A stretch of DNA of 64,000 nt from Bacteroidota bacterium (GCA_004293915.1 RDZG01000063.1:38290-102289); one strand, 5' to 3'; positions 11,001-18,597 are shown, numbered from the stretch's first letter. The notes: generated by a model from the sequence alone, not told the origin. A program made the numbers and translations.

Positions 11001-11271
11001 TCCTAAAAATAATTTTATTCCAAATGCTTTAACTCCAGGCTCAGCAGATGGTAATTCGTTCTGGGATATTCAAAAATTACGTTTGCCTGATAATGTTACA
11101 ATAACAATCTTTAATCGTTATGGAGTAGAAGTTTATAGCATGACAGGCAAAGATTTACAAACTCGCACTTTCGATGGCGATGGCTTGCCAGCAGGTACTT
11201 ATTATTATTTGATTGATTATAAAGGTGCAAAAACAGAAAATGATCGTGGGGATTTAACAATTATTCGTTAA
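4003..11271 (+). CDS. Giant T9SS adhesin, C-terminal part with PKD-like repeats and gliding-type C-terminal domain
   Basis: This 2400-residue frame continues the preceding protein. Its nominal first codon (TTG, 4003) is only where the frame opens after the lesion, not a credible start: there is no signal peptide. The N-terminal 340 residues are the same YC/PGCG repeats. The middle holds several PKD-like modules (GYVWNFGAN near residue 640, GYTWDFAGG near residue 985, then GYNWSLAG and AWAWNFGSG) alternating with Ig-like units that use IQWYK or IQWYS strands and a VxNGVCP turn. The last 90 residues (NNFIPNALTPGSADG, then VTIFNRYGVEVYS and LPAGTYYYLIDYKG, ending LTIIR) match the gliding motility-associated C-terminal domain (TIGR04131 type), which in Bacteroidota directs export by the type IX system and, by analogy with SprB, often needs a PorP/SprF-like partner. 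No such partner lies downstream. A rho-independent terminator follows. Confidence 0.88.
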   Translation: MWTLVINSLPGILFNYSNSPFCKNGGTSSAPSATIGGIGGSYSGTAGLVFANTTTGTIDLNASTAGTYNVTYTVSIAGCGNVTSTVGNAITINSLPGTSISYAGSPYCNNVASANVTAVNTVTGGIFTAPAGLTINSITGLVTPTSSTQGTYTVTYNYTIAGCGALTTTTSLRINSVPGLLFGFTGSPYCNIGTATPTTSGFNGGGFSSASSSLVFTNTVTGIVNLASSTAGTYPLTYTVSVPGCGNISSTVGSALTINSVPGVNISYVSPVCNTSTISGVTALNTVSGGIYSATGGLTINPTNGTVNPSGFGGTYTITYSYTIAGCGPQSTTTSLVVTTLPSTPTLSYGAAPYCSSSSPISLVSSTNALNGSFFSTATGFSVNATNGQITIPQNTLAGVFVVRYDIPAGAGCASVTGNNTITLSGVPNVLTITNIPATQCYNAQVVLNATGTIPGASIQWLQDGVAVGTNSAVYTTTGLTNTSYTYVAVLNNGVCTTVPSAPMVVNVNVNPTVTGISSSQSFACSSQSVTFNNTGLVGSIVYAVNTGTGFNVLPSNIYTFTNTIVGNAFSFVGYAFVAGCQTVTSTPIIVNSSLCGLTAAFASNPTPICLTNASSTGVTFTNTSSSAGGTILGYVWNFGANATPASTVIGINSTSYTINVTYSAAGPKTITLSILGTGGLTSTISGSVQVDALSTISAMSIPVTAICETNTSSVVSVTALGNIQWYKAGVAQGTAGLQVAGAMTSNTTFIATAVNGVCPMVTATGVVTVTNLNVGGSIAGASPICASSSGLNLTVTSQVGNSYTWYNSTNSGTTWNALSSNVNTIATGTLSTTTSYVVSVTGGACPNVASGIVNINVTPTPIAGTSSVDRMIVCTSDGNGGIYTLANSSGTIQWERSLDLSSWANAAGAGNTTASLTANVETVIGPKYFRARVTNGGACGDVYSNVITVTASSCGLQAAFTPILTTVCVSVGNTVRFTDASTSTNTILGYTWDFAGGTGGNVNTAGPHDITFGTSGPKNVRLTILGLGGLTSIANGSVTVDGTSLQGSISSGLAAPICYKTGSTLTLTGSLGAIQWYSTTTGLLVGTTSTLGTGNLTASDGYFTTVKNGVCPMLTTSGVSVAVHPQSNAGTITSNAASVCQNLTATLGVTGNTGTIYQWQSWNGSAFVNVPNATLAGFTTSALTNTISGTYQYRLEVKSGINACTPAYSNTVTVDAIVCSLSANVTVNGTLLPTAISLQNASGTGLNFGVQLISGTVVGYNWSLAGAGTTSSAASTVNTGYATPGVYNVLVTVIGVGNVPFPYLVVITIDGMSLPGTITGNGTSVNPICYNTNDVLTLSGFVGNAIQWYNSSGIIVGANAATYTTPNLTANETYFATVRNGVSPMVTATGFIVNVRQQATSTGVNIPATLCIGTNASITATGILGTVTGWESSADNSSWSSTALTGNPTTLVSLTDPIVYYRPLITNGIGCTPVGGNSVLIDAIGCTATVSFTGHPLATQCVSTASVAGYTMVDATISAAPKLAWAWNFGSGANPLTATTSAPGVVTYSTPGAKQITLTVTIAGGNVFTSTTTVGISDSFTLDGLAFASSIVSNSTALCSGNSLNLSISGVPTATTYAWERAATNTFVSPTSLGSVTTAGESMPIPTGTSSDYFYRLGVTNGACLVTNYSNVITVSSTLQPSASISYTLDNCKGNVSQSDVLVTVTTVAGGSFPYSFSSGSLGGSLNSSSGLISIASAPIGNHVVTLTASAFKGCNAFTTTTGVNINQNPTASFSYPNASYCENYGTVPVALFNTSGTTTTGNFFSNSTLVVNATNGEVTTNNTTPSNYSVFYALNATAGCPASTSSGVSFTIRANPVANTPTYSNNSNNLYCNIGTSGDATSTNAGGSYASSPSVAFSNASTGNINLASVTTNSIFNIRYVINATPTCAAVTSTGFATVSVNPQVTPSISYANSVYCYNNSTNTEPASVNPSGGTFAVNGAGFTINNNRQVVFGNSIGKSSSFTVSYTTTVPGCTSQTITTTGITVVRMVAPTSFGYTSNTKGVGGQFCNSGADLVPTFVGSAFDGWNPTFSVNIAGVPSSNVIKSDGTIMISKLPVGSWTVTYTDNVNNCGAFTALTAVVNVTSSGVADIFQTDKGVCDGSPIVLVVDPQKIADASTFVWSEKFNNGVTTLAETTKELNHTMTGSGLHTIKVSVTNGQCLPKADSVNISVDAYPEAGVIKTVIPGDTLLCYEPTIANLTIIGFRGNNFIWEYSKKEVDEEKNVKYLPAQGFYQSFLAYDSKLPSATSPAFNSNADFTSKLYIRAKVYNGVCTLGPDGKDVYTPVFIISKCPKNNFIPNALTPGSADGNSFWDIQKLRLPDNVTITIFNRYGVEVYSMTGKDLQTRTFDGDGLPAGTYYYLIDYKGAKTENDRGDLTIIR

Positions 11272-11291
11272 TAGATTTGAAAAATAGAAAA

Positions 11292-11330
11292 CAAAAAAGG
11301 GTTGGTAAATTTTTACCAACCCTTTTTTTG
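11292..11330 (+). terminator. Rho-independent terminator after the adhesin gene
   Basis: A perfect 11-bp stem (GGGTTGGTAAA at 11299-11309 with its complement at 11312-11322) is flanked by A6 and T7. The near-symmetry lets it serve nuoB on the other strand as well, whose stop is about 45 bp away. Confidence 0.85.
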
Positions 11331-11373
11331 TTTTTAAATGAGTAATCTCAATTTTCTGTTTGATTACAAACTT

Positions 11374-11883
11374 TTATAAAAACTTCTCAATCGCTAAAGG
11401 TTTATTTACAATGGTTTCTTTGCGGATTTTATCTTGCAGTTTTAAGATTCCTCCAATAAGTGCTTCGGGTCGTGGGGGGCAGCCAGGCACATATACATCA
11501 ACGGGTATGATGCGATCTACACCTTTTACTACATGATAGCCGTGTTCCCAATATGGTCCACCACAATTTGAACACGAACCCATCGAAATTACATAACGTG
11601 GTTCGGGCATTTGCTCATAAAGGCGTTTGATGCGATCTGCCATTTTAAAAGTAACAGTACCAGCCACAAGCATAATATCTGATTGGCGTGGAGATGGACG
11701 TGGAATAACGCCAAAACGATCTAAATCATAGCCCGAAGCATAGGTACTCATCATTTCGATGGCACAGCAAGCCAAGCCAAAACCCATGGGCCAAAGTGAT
11801 GAAAGCCTTGCCCAATTTACTAAATCGTCAAATTTTGTGATAAAAACGCCACCATGTTCTAAATCTCTATCTAGTAATCCCAT
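11374..11883 (-). CDS. nuoB: NADH-quinone oxidoreductase subunit B
   Basis: Subunit of respiratory complex I that carries the terminal iron-sulfur cluster N2 and passes electrons to quinone, on the cytoplasmic face of the inner membrane. The 169-residue length is normal. The four N2 ligands are visible: the adjacent pair C39-C40 in [10 protein letters not shown]104 in [10 protein letters not shown] and C135 in VPGCPPRPE. The gene is alone: the adhesin lies downstream and a divergent EVE gene upstream, so nuoA and nuoCD, which usually flank it, are not here. Identification is secure from the motifs; the isolation is the odd feature. Confidence 0.97.
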   Translation of the reverse strand: MGLLDRDLEHGGVFITKFDDLVNWARLSSLWPMGFGLACCAIEMMSTYASGYDLDRFGVIPRPSPRQSDIMLVAGTVTFKMADRIKRLYEQMPEPRYVISMGSCSNCGGPYWEHGYHVVKGVDRIIPVDVYVPGCPPRPEALIGGILKLQDKIRKETIVNKPLAIEKFL

Positions 11884-11939
11884 AATATTTGCAAATTAAC
11901 AGTTTATATTTTTCATTTGGAAAATATTTGAGCAAGTTT

Positions 11940-12344
11940 ATGAATTATTGGTTAATTAAATCCGAACCTGATGTGTATAGTTTTGACAAATTGGTGAGCG
12001 ATAAAAAAGGTATTTGGGACGGTGTACGAAATTATCAGGCTCGAAACAACCTCAAAGAAATGAAAAAAGGCGATTTGGCACTTTTTTATCATAGTAATAT
12101 TGGCAAGGAAGTTGTCGGTGTTGTAAAAATTATAAAAGAAAATTATCCAGATCCAACAATTGATGATGCACGTTGGGTGGCGGTGGAGGTTGAGCCTGTT
12201 AAAAAACTCAAAACACCTGTTACGCTTCAAAAAATAAAAACAGATGCTGTTTTGCAACAAATTGGGTTGATAAAACAAAGTCGACTTTCGGTAATTAAAC
12301 TCAAAAAAGAAGAATTTGATTATATTTTGCTTTTAGGAGAATGA
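11940..12344 (+). CDS. EVE domain protein
   Basis: Small single-domain protein of the EVE family (PUA-like fold), thought to bind modified nucleotides in DNA or RNA. It shows the family's N-terminal YWLIKSEPDVYSF and the GIWDGVRNYQARNNL segment, then GDLALFYHS. The frame opens earlier (ATG at 11889), but homologues begin at the MNYWLIKSEP methionine, so I choose 11940, giving 134 residues, the usual length. It is divergent from nuoB by 56 bp and convergent with mutL with a 4-bp gap, so it is probably transcribed alone. The family is certain; the substrate in this organism is unknown. Confidence 0.9.
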   Translation: MNYWLIKSEPDVYSFDKLVSDKKGIWDGVRNYQARNNLKEMKKGDLALFYHSNIGKEVVGVVKIIKENYPDPTIDDARWVAVEVEPVKKLKTPVTLQKIKTDAVLQQIGLIKQSRLSVIKLKKEEFDYILLLGE

Positions 12345-12348
12345 GTTT

Positions 12349-14169
12349 TTAGTTTTTGAATAACTCTTCTAGTTTTTCACTATCAAAATTTACTATTGTG
12401 AAATTTCCATCGGGAGTAAAACTTGGATTGGGACTACTAAGCAATTGTTCGAGCAAAGTACTCATTTCGGTTTGCGATAGTTTTGTACCTTTTTTGATTG
12501 CCGAACGTTTGGCTAAGGCTCGTGCCAAATTTTCTTTTGTAGGTAATTTAAGCTGCGATTGATTATATTTATATTGTTCTAAAAATCCTTCAAAAAGACT
12601 TTTTTCGCTGCCTGGTCGCATCGAAGTAGGCACGCCATTAATCACTATGGCAGATTTTCCAAAAATTGAGAACGAAAAACCAAGTGCATGAATTTCTTCG
12701 GAAAGCGAATTTACCAATTCAAAATCGGCAACCGAAAGTTCGAGCGTTAGTGGAAACAAAAACTGTTGCGATGCACCATATTTTTTTGATAAGGTTTCGA
12801 TAAATTTATCATATAAAACCCGCTCGTGAGCTGCTTGTTGGTCGATAATCATCATTCCAGACCGAACTTGAGTTACAATATAGCTATTTTGAATTTGAAA
12901 AATTAAATGATGCTCGGCTTTAATTTCGTTTTTATCGATACTATGAATGGTGTCTAATTCGCTTTTAAAACGTAATTCCATTTTTTCTTGCGATGCAGTT
13001 GGGCTTGGACTAAAACTGTTTTTTTCGATTCCTTCATATAGTTTTTCCCAACTTTGAGCTGTTTTTTTCTCCGATTGAAAGGTTGATTGTTTTTTAAAAG
13101 CTTCAAAATCTGGCTTTTGGACCGGCACAGCACTAAACGAATTGTGATTTATATCTTCCGAAAAATCAATTTTTGATAAGTTTGAAGTCGCAATGGCTTT
13201 ACGTACAGCCGCATTTACGATTCTGTAAACGGTGTGTTCGTCATCAAATTTGATTTCGGTTTTGGTTGGATGTACATTTATATCAATATGTTTTGGGTCT
13301 ATTTCAAAGAATAATACATAAAATGGATGTTCATCTTCATCAATTAATCCTTTGAAACTATCTTTTACTGCATGATGCAAATAGCCATGTTTGATATATC
13401 TTTTATTAGCAAAAAAATATTGATCGCCACGTTTTTTACGAGCTGATTCGGGCTTTCCAATATAGCCTGTGATTTTTATAAATGGTGTATCTTCTTGACA
13501 AGCAACCAATTGTGATTTATATTGATTTCCCAATAGTAATAAAATGCGTTGAGCCAATTTTCCATCAGGTAAAATATAAACTTCTTGGTCTTGGTTGTAA
13601 AACGAAAAATTAATTTGCGGATTTGCCAATGCCACTCTCACGAACTCATCTTGGATATGTGCAAATTCTATATTATTGTTTTTTAAGAAATTTCTTCGTG
13701 CAGGAACATTAAAAAATAAATTTTTGACTGTTATCGAAGTGCCTTTTGGCGTTTGCGTAGGTTCAAGTTTTATAATTTGTGAAGCTTCAATTTGCAATAC
13801 AACACCTGTTTCGTCCGTATCTTTTCTGGTTTTTAGTTCGACTTGTGCCACTGCAGCAATCGAAGCCAAGGCTTCGCCTCTAAAACCCATAGTCATGATT
13901 TTGAACAAATCTTCGGTAGCTTTTATTTTTGAAGTTGCATGGCGTTCAAAACTCATGCGGGCATCGGTTTCTGTCATTCCCGAACCGTTGTCTATTACCT
14001 GAATCCAGGTTTTTCCAGCATCTTTTACAATTAATTTTATTTCGGTTGCCCCTGCATCAATGGCGTTTTCCAATAATTCTTTTACCACAGAAGCTGGTCG
14101 TTGAACCACCTCGCCAGCGGCAATTTGGTTGGCTAAAGACTCTGGAAGCAATCGAATAATATCAGGCAT
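12349..14169 (-). CDS. mutL: DNA mismatch repair protein MutL
   Basis: Mismatch-repair matchmaker that couples MutS recognition to strand incision. The N-terminal GHKL ATPase is intact: ELLENAIDAG (31-40), DNGSGM (60-65) and GFRGEAL (95-101). A variable linker of about 100 residues leads to the C-terminal dimerisation domain. There the metal-binding endonuclease motif, DQHAxxExxxxE in nicking MutL proteins, reads DQQAAHERVLYD (443-454). The two companion motifs have lost their usual residues as well: AKRSAIKKG (about 553) lacks the cysteine of ACxxAI, and TPDGN (about 585) replaces CPHG. By sequence the nuclease site is therefore degenerate. At 606 residues it is full length. It begins 45 bp from the Fic gene on the same strand. 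Confidence 0.96.
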   Translation of the reverse strand: MPDIIRLLPESLANQIAAGEVVQRPASVVKELLENAIDAGATEIKLIVKDAGKTWIQVIDNGSGMTETDARMSFERHATSKIKATEDLFKIMTMGFRGEALASIAAVAQVELKTRKDTDETGVVLQIEASQIIKLEPTQTPKGTSITVKNLFFNVPARRNFLKNNNIEFAHIQDEFVRVALANPQINFSFYNQDQEVYILPDGKLAQRILLLLGNQYKSQLVACQEDTPFIKITGYIGKPESARKKRGDQYFFANKRYIKHGYLHHAVKDSFKGLIDEDEHPFYVLFFEIDPKHIDINVHPTKTEIKFDDEHTVYRIVNAAVRKAIATSNLSKIDFSEDINHNSFSAVPVQKPDFEAFKKQSTFQSEKKTAQSWEKLYEGIEKNSFSPSPTASQEKMELRFKSELDTIHSIDKNEIKAEHHLIFQIQNSYIVTQVRSGMMIIDQQAAHERVLYDKFIETLSKKYGASQQFLFPLTLELSVADFELVNSLSEEIHALGFSFSIFGKSAIVINGVPTSMRPGSEKSLFEGFLEQYKYNQSQLKLPTKENLARALAKRSAIKKGTKLSQTEMSTLLEQLLSSPNPSFTPDGNFTIVNFDSEKLEELFKN

Positions 14170-14214
14170 AAATTAATTTTGGTGCAAATTTATGTTTAAT
14201 TTTTTCTAATCTTT

Positions 14215-14997
14215 TTATTTATCAAAAACTAAAGATTGAGGAAGCATTAATAAAAATGGAACTGATTTTTCGTAGTCTAATCCTTCATAGAATAAACCTA
14301 ATCTTGACAGATTTTTATAATAATCATTAATATTTTTATAGTAATATTTTTCAGATTTAATATACCATGCTCTTTCCCCCAGTTTTTCTACCAAAAACCA
14401 TTTTTCTAGCAGGCGTGAAATTCTACCGTTGCCATCACTAAATGGATGTATATTAACAAATGCTAAATGAATATAAGATGCATAATAAAAAACTTCTTCA
14501 ATTGATAATTCTTGTTTTAGTAGTTTATTTATTTCATCCCATAATTGTTTGTAATGACTTTTTACTAAAATTAAAGGTGCAGCTTCATATTGTATTCTAC
14601 CTGTTTTATGTTCCATAACAAGCATTTCAGTTTTTCTAATTACCCCTTGTTGAAATTTAGGAAGTAAATGTGTTGAAATTAATTTGTGCGTTTTTAAGAA
14701 ATTATTATGATTTAAGCTATTTTCATTTGCAAACAGATAGGCTTGATATAAATCATTTGGCTTTTCTGTTAGTTCTGGAATATATTTAACTTTTAACATT
14801 TTATGTTTTACATAACTATCTACTTCTAGTTGCTCTCCTTCTATTTTTGAAGATGACATTACCGAAACAGATGTATAAAATGTAAAACTATGAGGCTCTA
14901 ATTTTATTTGCTCTAAATCAGAAAATTCTTTTTGAATATCAATATCTAACATTGATCTCCATGTTTTTAAAAAATCAGATTTTATTATATTGCTCAT
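14215..14997 (-). CDS. Fic family protein with N-terminal inhibitory motif
   Basis: Fic enzymes transfer AMP or another nucleotide moiety from a nucleotide onto a protein hydroxyl. The catalytic motif HPFSDGNGRISR is complete at residues 184-195. An inhibitory [S/T]xxxE[G/N] motif is at S49-G54 (SSKIEG), so this is a class II Fic protein, in which an N-terminal helix blocks the active site until released. At 260 residues it lacks the C-terminal winged helix of longer relatives. It stands alone between mutL and the divergent ilvD, with no antitoxin beside it, so self-inhibition is the likely control. The target is unknown. Confidence 0.9.
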   Translation of the reverse strand: MSNIIKSDFLKTWRSMLDIDIQKEFSDLEQIKLEPHSFTFYTSVSVMSSSKIEGEQLEVDSYVKHKMLKVKYIPELTEKPNDLYQAYLFANENSLNHNNFLKTHKLISTHLLPKFQQGVIRKTEMLVMEHKTGRIQYEAAPLILVKSHYKQLWDEINKLLKQELSIEEVFYYASYIHLAFVNIHPFSDGNGRISRLLEKWFLVEKLGERAWYIKSEKYYYKNINDYYKNLSRLGLFYEGLDYEKSVPFLLMLPQSLVFDK

Positions 14998-15277
14998 TTT
15001 TAAGTTGATATTTTTTGTTTGTATTATTGATTTTAATAAGTCGGTTTAATTATATCCAATTATTTATTCTTGAATATCAAATCAATAATTATATTACAAT
15101 TTCAAAATTGACTGTAAAGATAATTTTTAAAATCTTTATGCCACATAATTTAATTTTAAGTTCTTGAGTATAAAACTAAGAATTTATAATGCCTTTGAAT
15201 TAAAACTTGGATATAAATTTTTAAAACTCATTCATAAATTTTTAAAACCCTTTACATTTGTAAAAAAATCACTAAAA

Positions 15278-16951
15278 ATGGTATTAAATAAATATAGTCG
15301 CACACTCACACAAGACGAAACTTTGCCTGCAGCTCAAGCCATGCTTATTGGCTCTGGTATTCCGTATGAAGATTTAGGAAAACCCTTTGTAGGCATTGGT
15401 AGCACAGGTTTTGATGGCAATCCTTGCAATATGCACCTAACTAATTTTTCTGCTATAATGAAAGATTCTGTTGGCAAAAACAATATGGTTGGTTTGGTTT
15501 TTAATACTATTGGTGTTAGTGATGGTATCACAAACGGAAACGATGGTATGCGCTATTCGTTGCCATCGAGAGAAATTATTGCTGATTCAATTGAAACTGC
15601 TGCCGGTGCTCATTTTTATGATGCGGTGCTTTTTACTGCTGGTTGTGATAAAAATATGCCAGGAGCAATTATGGCTATGGCTCGATTGAATAGACCTGCC
15701 ATTATGATTTATGGTGGAACAATAAACGGTGGCGAATATAAAGGAGAAAAACTCAATATTGTTTCGGCTTTTGAAGCACATGGAAAAAAAGTGGCTGGCA
15801 AAATCACTCCCGAAGATTTTAAAGAAATCATCAAACATTCATGCCCAGGTCCGGGTGCTTGTGGCGGAATGTACACTGCAAATACTATGGCATCAGCAAT
15901 CGAAGCAATGGGAATGAGTTTGCCACACAGTTCTTCGAGTCCAGCTCGAAGCGATGAGAAAAAAAACGAATGCAAAGAAGCTGCAAAATATATTTTGAAT
16001 TTGTTGGAAAAAGACATCAAGCCAAAAGATATTATGACTCGTGCCGCTTTTGAAAATGCCATGAAAATAATTACTGTTTTGGGTGGTTCTACAAATGCTG
16101 TTTTGCATTTGATAGCCATGGCAAACACAGTTGGAATAAAATTAACTATTGATGATTTTCAGAAAGTTACAGACACAACGCCTCTTTTGGCAGACATGAA
16201 ACCTTCTGGAAAATATTTGATGGAAGATTTATATAAAGTAGGCGGAATTCCTGCTATTATGAAATTTATGCTCAAAAATGGCATGATTGATGGTTCGTGT
16301 TTGACTGTAACGGGAAAAACGGTGGCTGAAAATTTAGCAACGGTGGCTGATTTACCAGCTGGTCAGGATTTATTGCGACCGCTTAATAATCCTATCAAAC
16401 CACAAGGTCATATTCAGATTTTGTATGGAAATATTGCCACAAAAGGCTCGGTTGCTAAAATTACGGGACATGAAGGCGAACGATTTGAAGGCAAAGCCAT
16501 TTGTTTTGATTCGGAAGCCGAACTAAACGAAGGTATTATTTCGGACAAAGTTCAGCCTGGTCATGTGGTTGTGATTCGTTATGTTGGTCCAAAAGGTGGT
16601 CCGGGAATGCCCGAAATGCTTAAACCAACTTCGGCTATTATGGGAAAAGGATTGGGCAATACAGTAGCACTAATCACAGATGGTCGCTTTTCGGGTGGCA
16701 CACATGGTTTTGTAGTTGGGCATATTACTCCAGAAGCTATGGAAGGTGGAGCAATAAGTTTAATAAAAGATGGAGATACAATTGTGATTGATGCCGTAAA
16801 CAATACTTTAAATGTATTGATTTCTGACGAAGAAATGCAAAAACGCAAAGCTGTATGGAAAAAACCTCCTTATCGTGTAACTAGTGGTTATTTGTGGAAA
16901 TACATCAAAAATGTGGAAGATGCAAGCCAAGGTTGTTTGACGGATAGATAA
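15278..16951 (+). CDS. ilvD: Dihydroxy-acid dehydratase
   Basis: Dehydrates 2,3-dihydroxy-isovalerate and its isoleucine-pathway homologue to the 2-keto acids, using an iron-sulfur cluster. Family signatures are clear: [27 protein letters not shown] and, near the C-terminus, [19 protein letters not shown] 114 bp upstream is in frame, but the extension is Lys/Phe-rich and unlike the family; the ATG at 15278 gives MVLNKYSRT and 557 residues, the expected size. A TACATTTG element sits at 15253-15260, just 18 bp before this ATG, with no good partner upstream. No other branched-chain amino-acid gene is adjacent. The 280 bp between the Fic start and this start are AT-rich and I see nothing else in them. 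Confidence 0.96.
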   Translation: MVLNKYSRTLTQDETLPAAQAMLIGSGIPYEDLGKPFVGIGSTGFDGNPCNMHLTNFSAIMKDSVGKNNMVGLVFNTIGVSDGITNGNDGMRYSLPSREIIADSIETAAGAHFYDAVLFTAGCDKNMPGAIMAMARLNRPAIMIYGGTINGGEYKGEKLNIVSAFEAHGKKVAGKITPEDFKEIIKHSCPGPGACGGMYTANTMASAIEAMGMSLPHSSSSPARSDEKKNECKEAAKYILNLLEKDIKPKDIMTRAAFENAMKIITVLGGSTNAVLHLIAMANTVGIKLTIDDFQKVTDTTPLLADMKPSGKYLMEDLYKVGGIPAIMKFMLKNGMIDGSCLTVTGKTVAENLATVADLPAGQDLLRPLNNPIKPQGHIQILYGNIATKGSVAKITGHEGERFEGKAICFDSEAELNEGIISDKVQPGHVVVIRYVGPKGGPGMPEMLKPTSAIMGKGLGNTVALITDGRFSGGTHGFVVGHITPEAMEGGAISLIKDGDTIVIDAVNNTLNVLISDEEMQKRKAVWKKPPYRVTSGYLWKYIKNVEDASQGCLTDR

Positions 16952-16956
16952 AAATT

Positions 16957-16994
16957 AAAAAGCCCTCTTAAATTTAATTTCAGAGGGCTTTTTG
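16957..16994 (+). terminator. Rho-independent terminator after ilvD
   Basis: Stem AAAGCCCTCT (ending 16968) pairs with AGAGGGCTTT (from 16982), followed by a T run. It is bidirectional in form and also lies 23 bp past the stop of the convergent GreA-like gene. Confidence 0.85.
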
Positions 16995-17016
16995 TTAAAA
17001 TATCAATTTTCAAACA

Positions 17017-17478
17017 TCAAAACACATCCAAAATCTCAACTTTTTTACCATTAAAATCAAAAACAAAACCTATTTTTTGGTTCAATATTTTTTGAGCAAC
17101 TGGCGAAACAGGCGATATGGCATAATAATCCGTGTTTTCTATTTTAATATTGCCAATAGCTGCCGAAATAAAATAGTTGTTTACAGAAGTTAGCACTACA
17201 CATCCCGATTTTATAGTCGCATGAATATTTTTGTAATCTAATCCATTAAAAAGTTGGTGCATTTGTTTGGCTTCCGATAGCAATTTTGCACTTCTATCTC
17301 TGTCGTTTTGGCTCATGGCTCTGCCTGTTTCGTATTTATCTCCAGCACTGCTTTTTGTTTCTGCATTGGCAGATTGTTGGGCATGTTGCATATCGGCACT
17401 AGAAATATCAATTTTTGATTGAATAATTTGGGTGCATTTTTCAAAAAGTATCGCTTTGATTTTAAGTTTTTCGTGCAT
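17017..17478 (-). CDS. GreA/GreB C-terminal-domain-like protein
   Basis: A 153-residue cytoplasmic protein. The N-terminal half is helical and polar, with a Q/S-rich AQQSANAETKS stretch. The C-terminal half (about 85-153) ends in AISPVSPVAQKILNQKIG and GKKVEILDV, which resembles the FKBP-like domain of GreA/GreB elongation factors, where SPxxxALLGK is typical. It lacks the long Gre coiled coil with its acidic tip, so I would not expect cleavage-factor activity. Relatives in Bacteroidota are, as I recall, sometimes misnamed 3-oxoacyl-ACP synthase; nothing here supports that. It follows brxA on the same strand by 70 bp. Confidence 0.55.
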   Translation of the reverse strand: MHEKLKIKAILFEKCTQIIQSKIDISSADMQHAQQSANAETKSSAGDKYETGRAMSQNDRDRSAKLLSEAKQMHQLFNGLDYKNIHATIKSGCVVLTSVNNYFISAAIGNIKIENTDYYAISPVSPVAQKILNQKIGFVFDFNGKKVEILDVF

Positions 17479-17548
17479 AAAAATAAAACAAAAAGCACAA
17501 GCCTAAACTTGTGCTTTTACAAATTAATAAAATGTTAGTTTGAAAAAC

Positions 17549-17974
17549 TTAAACCGTTTGACCGCAATATTCTTCAAATGCCATCATTAAGTTTTCAGCA
17601 ATCATTTCGGCAGGTCTGCCTTCAATGTGGTGACGCTCAACGATATGTACCAATTCTCCGTCTTTAAACAAAGCCATCGAAGGCGAAGATGGTGGATAAG
17701 GCATCATAAACTCACGAGCTTTTGAAACCGCATCTTTATCTACACCAGCAAAAACGGTAATCAAATGATCTGGTTTTGCTTTGCCAGATTCCACAGCCAT
17801 TTTAGCTGCCGGACGTGCATTTCGAGCTGCACAGCCACAAACCGAATTTACAACCACAAAAGTTGTACCTTTTTTATTTATAACCGAGGCTACATCGGCT
17901 GGATTAACAACATCCATAAAACCTACCGCAGTAAGTTCCTTTTTCATTGGGATAACTAATTCTTCTGGATACAT
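17549..17974 (-). CDS. BrxA/BrxB family bacilliredoxin
   Basis: Thioredoxin-fold protein of the YphP/YqiW family. In Bacillus these remove bacillithiol from mixed disulfides on oxidised proteins. The diagnostic CGC motif is C46-G47-C48 in NSVCGCAARNARP, followed by the family's FAGVDKDAV and PPSSPSMALFKDGE, and the near-C-terminal HHIEGR segment. At 141 residues it is the usual length. It starts with MYPEELV, typical for the family. Its presence suggests that the organism uses bacillithiol or a similar thiol. The leader region (17975-18067) holds short TTGATAG-like repeats and then the heptamer array. Confidence 0.92.
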   Translation of the reverse strand: MYPEELVIPMKKELTAVGFMDVVNPADVASVINKKGTTFVVVNSVCGCAARNARPAAKMAVESGKAKPDHLITVFAGVDKDAVSKAREFMMPYPPSSPSMALFKDGELVHIVERHHIEGRPAEMIAENLMMAFEEYCGQTV

Positions 17975-18067
17975 ATTTTTAGTTGAAAGTTTAAAATTGA
18001 TAGTTGATAGTTTATTTCTTCTAGTTGATAACTTTTTATTTTATGGTATGATTTTTTAATTTTTTTT

Positions 18068-18164
18068 AACAATTAACAATTAACAATTAACAATTAACAA
18101 TTAACAATTAACAATTAACAATTAACAATTAACAATTAACAATTAACAATTAACAATTAACAAT
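18068..18164. repeat. Heptamer tandem array, about 14 copies of AATTAAC
   Basis: A near-perfect 7-bp array of 97 bp fills the space between the SufT-like gene and brxA and overlaps the 3' end of the former, so the stop codon of that gene and its last residues (VNC) are encoded by repeat units. Because 7 is not a multiple of 3, copy-number change would alter the frame of anything reading through it. Two imperfect TTGATAG units at about 17996-18010 lie beside it. Confidence 0.95.
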
Positions 18165-18473
18165 AGCAACTTCGGTCATCATGTCTTGTGTCCAAGGTGG
18201 GTCGAAAGTAACTTCCACGTTTACATCGTTGAAAATGTTTAAATCCATAATTTTTTGTTTTGCTTCATTTGGCAATTCCTGTGCCGATGGGCAAGCAGGA
18301 GATGTTAAAGTCATACTTACAAAACAATTATTGATTGGATAAATACTAACTTCGTATATCAAACCGAGTTCAAAAATGTTTACAGGAATTTCAGGATCAT
18401 AAACGCTTTTGATAGCATCTATTGCTTTTTCCTTTTTTTGTTCATCGGTTAATATTGCTATTTCAGTATCCAT
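18150..18473 (-). CDS. MIP18/DUF59 family protein, SufT-like, with an altered C-terminus
   Basis: Small protein of the MIP18 family, which helps mature or deliver iron-sulfur clusters; in many Bacteroidota it belongs to the suf operon. Signatures: DPEIPVNIFELGLIYEV near residue 26, TSPACPSAQELP with the conserved cysteine near 80, and DPPWTQDMM near 92. In relatives the protein normally continues after DMM with a short EEARLELG-like tail. Here it reads DMMTEVAIVNC and stops inside the heptamer array, so the tail looks overwritten by repeat expansion. The core is intact and function may persist. It is far from both sufB and sufCDSE. Confidence 0.85.
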   Translation of the reverse strand: MDTEIAILTDEQKKEKAIDAIKSVYDPEIPVNIFELGLIYEVSIYPINNCFVSMTLTSPACPSAQELPNEAKQKIMDLNIFNDVNVEVTFDPPWTQDMMTEVAIVNC

Positions 18474-18597
18474 TTGCTATTTCAATTTTTACAACAATTT
18501 ATTAAATCGTTAAGTTCGATTAATTTTAAAATATTGTTTGCGATGCAAATTTAGCCAAAATTGAATAAAATACGATTATTGTTTCAAAAATAAGCAC

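Noticed and set aside
15164..15277. N-terminal extension of IlvD from the upstream TTG
   Set aside because: The extra 38 residues are Lys/Phe-rich and unlike any IlvD; the ATG at 15278 gives the family length.
18068..18164. Heptamer array considered as a CRISPR
   Set aside because: The unit is 7 bp with no spacers and no cas genes are present.
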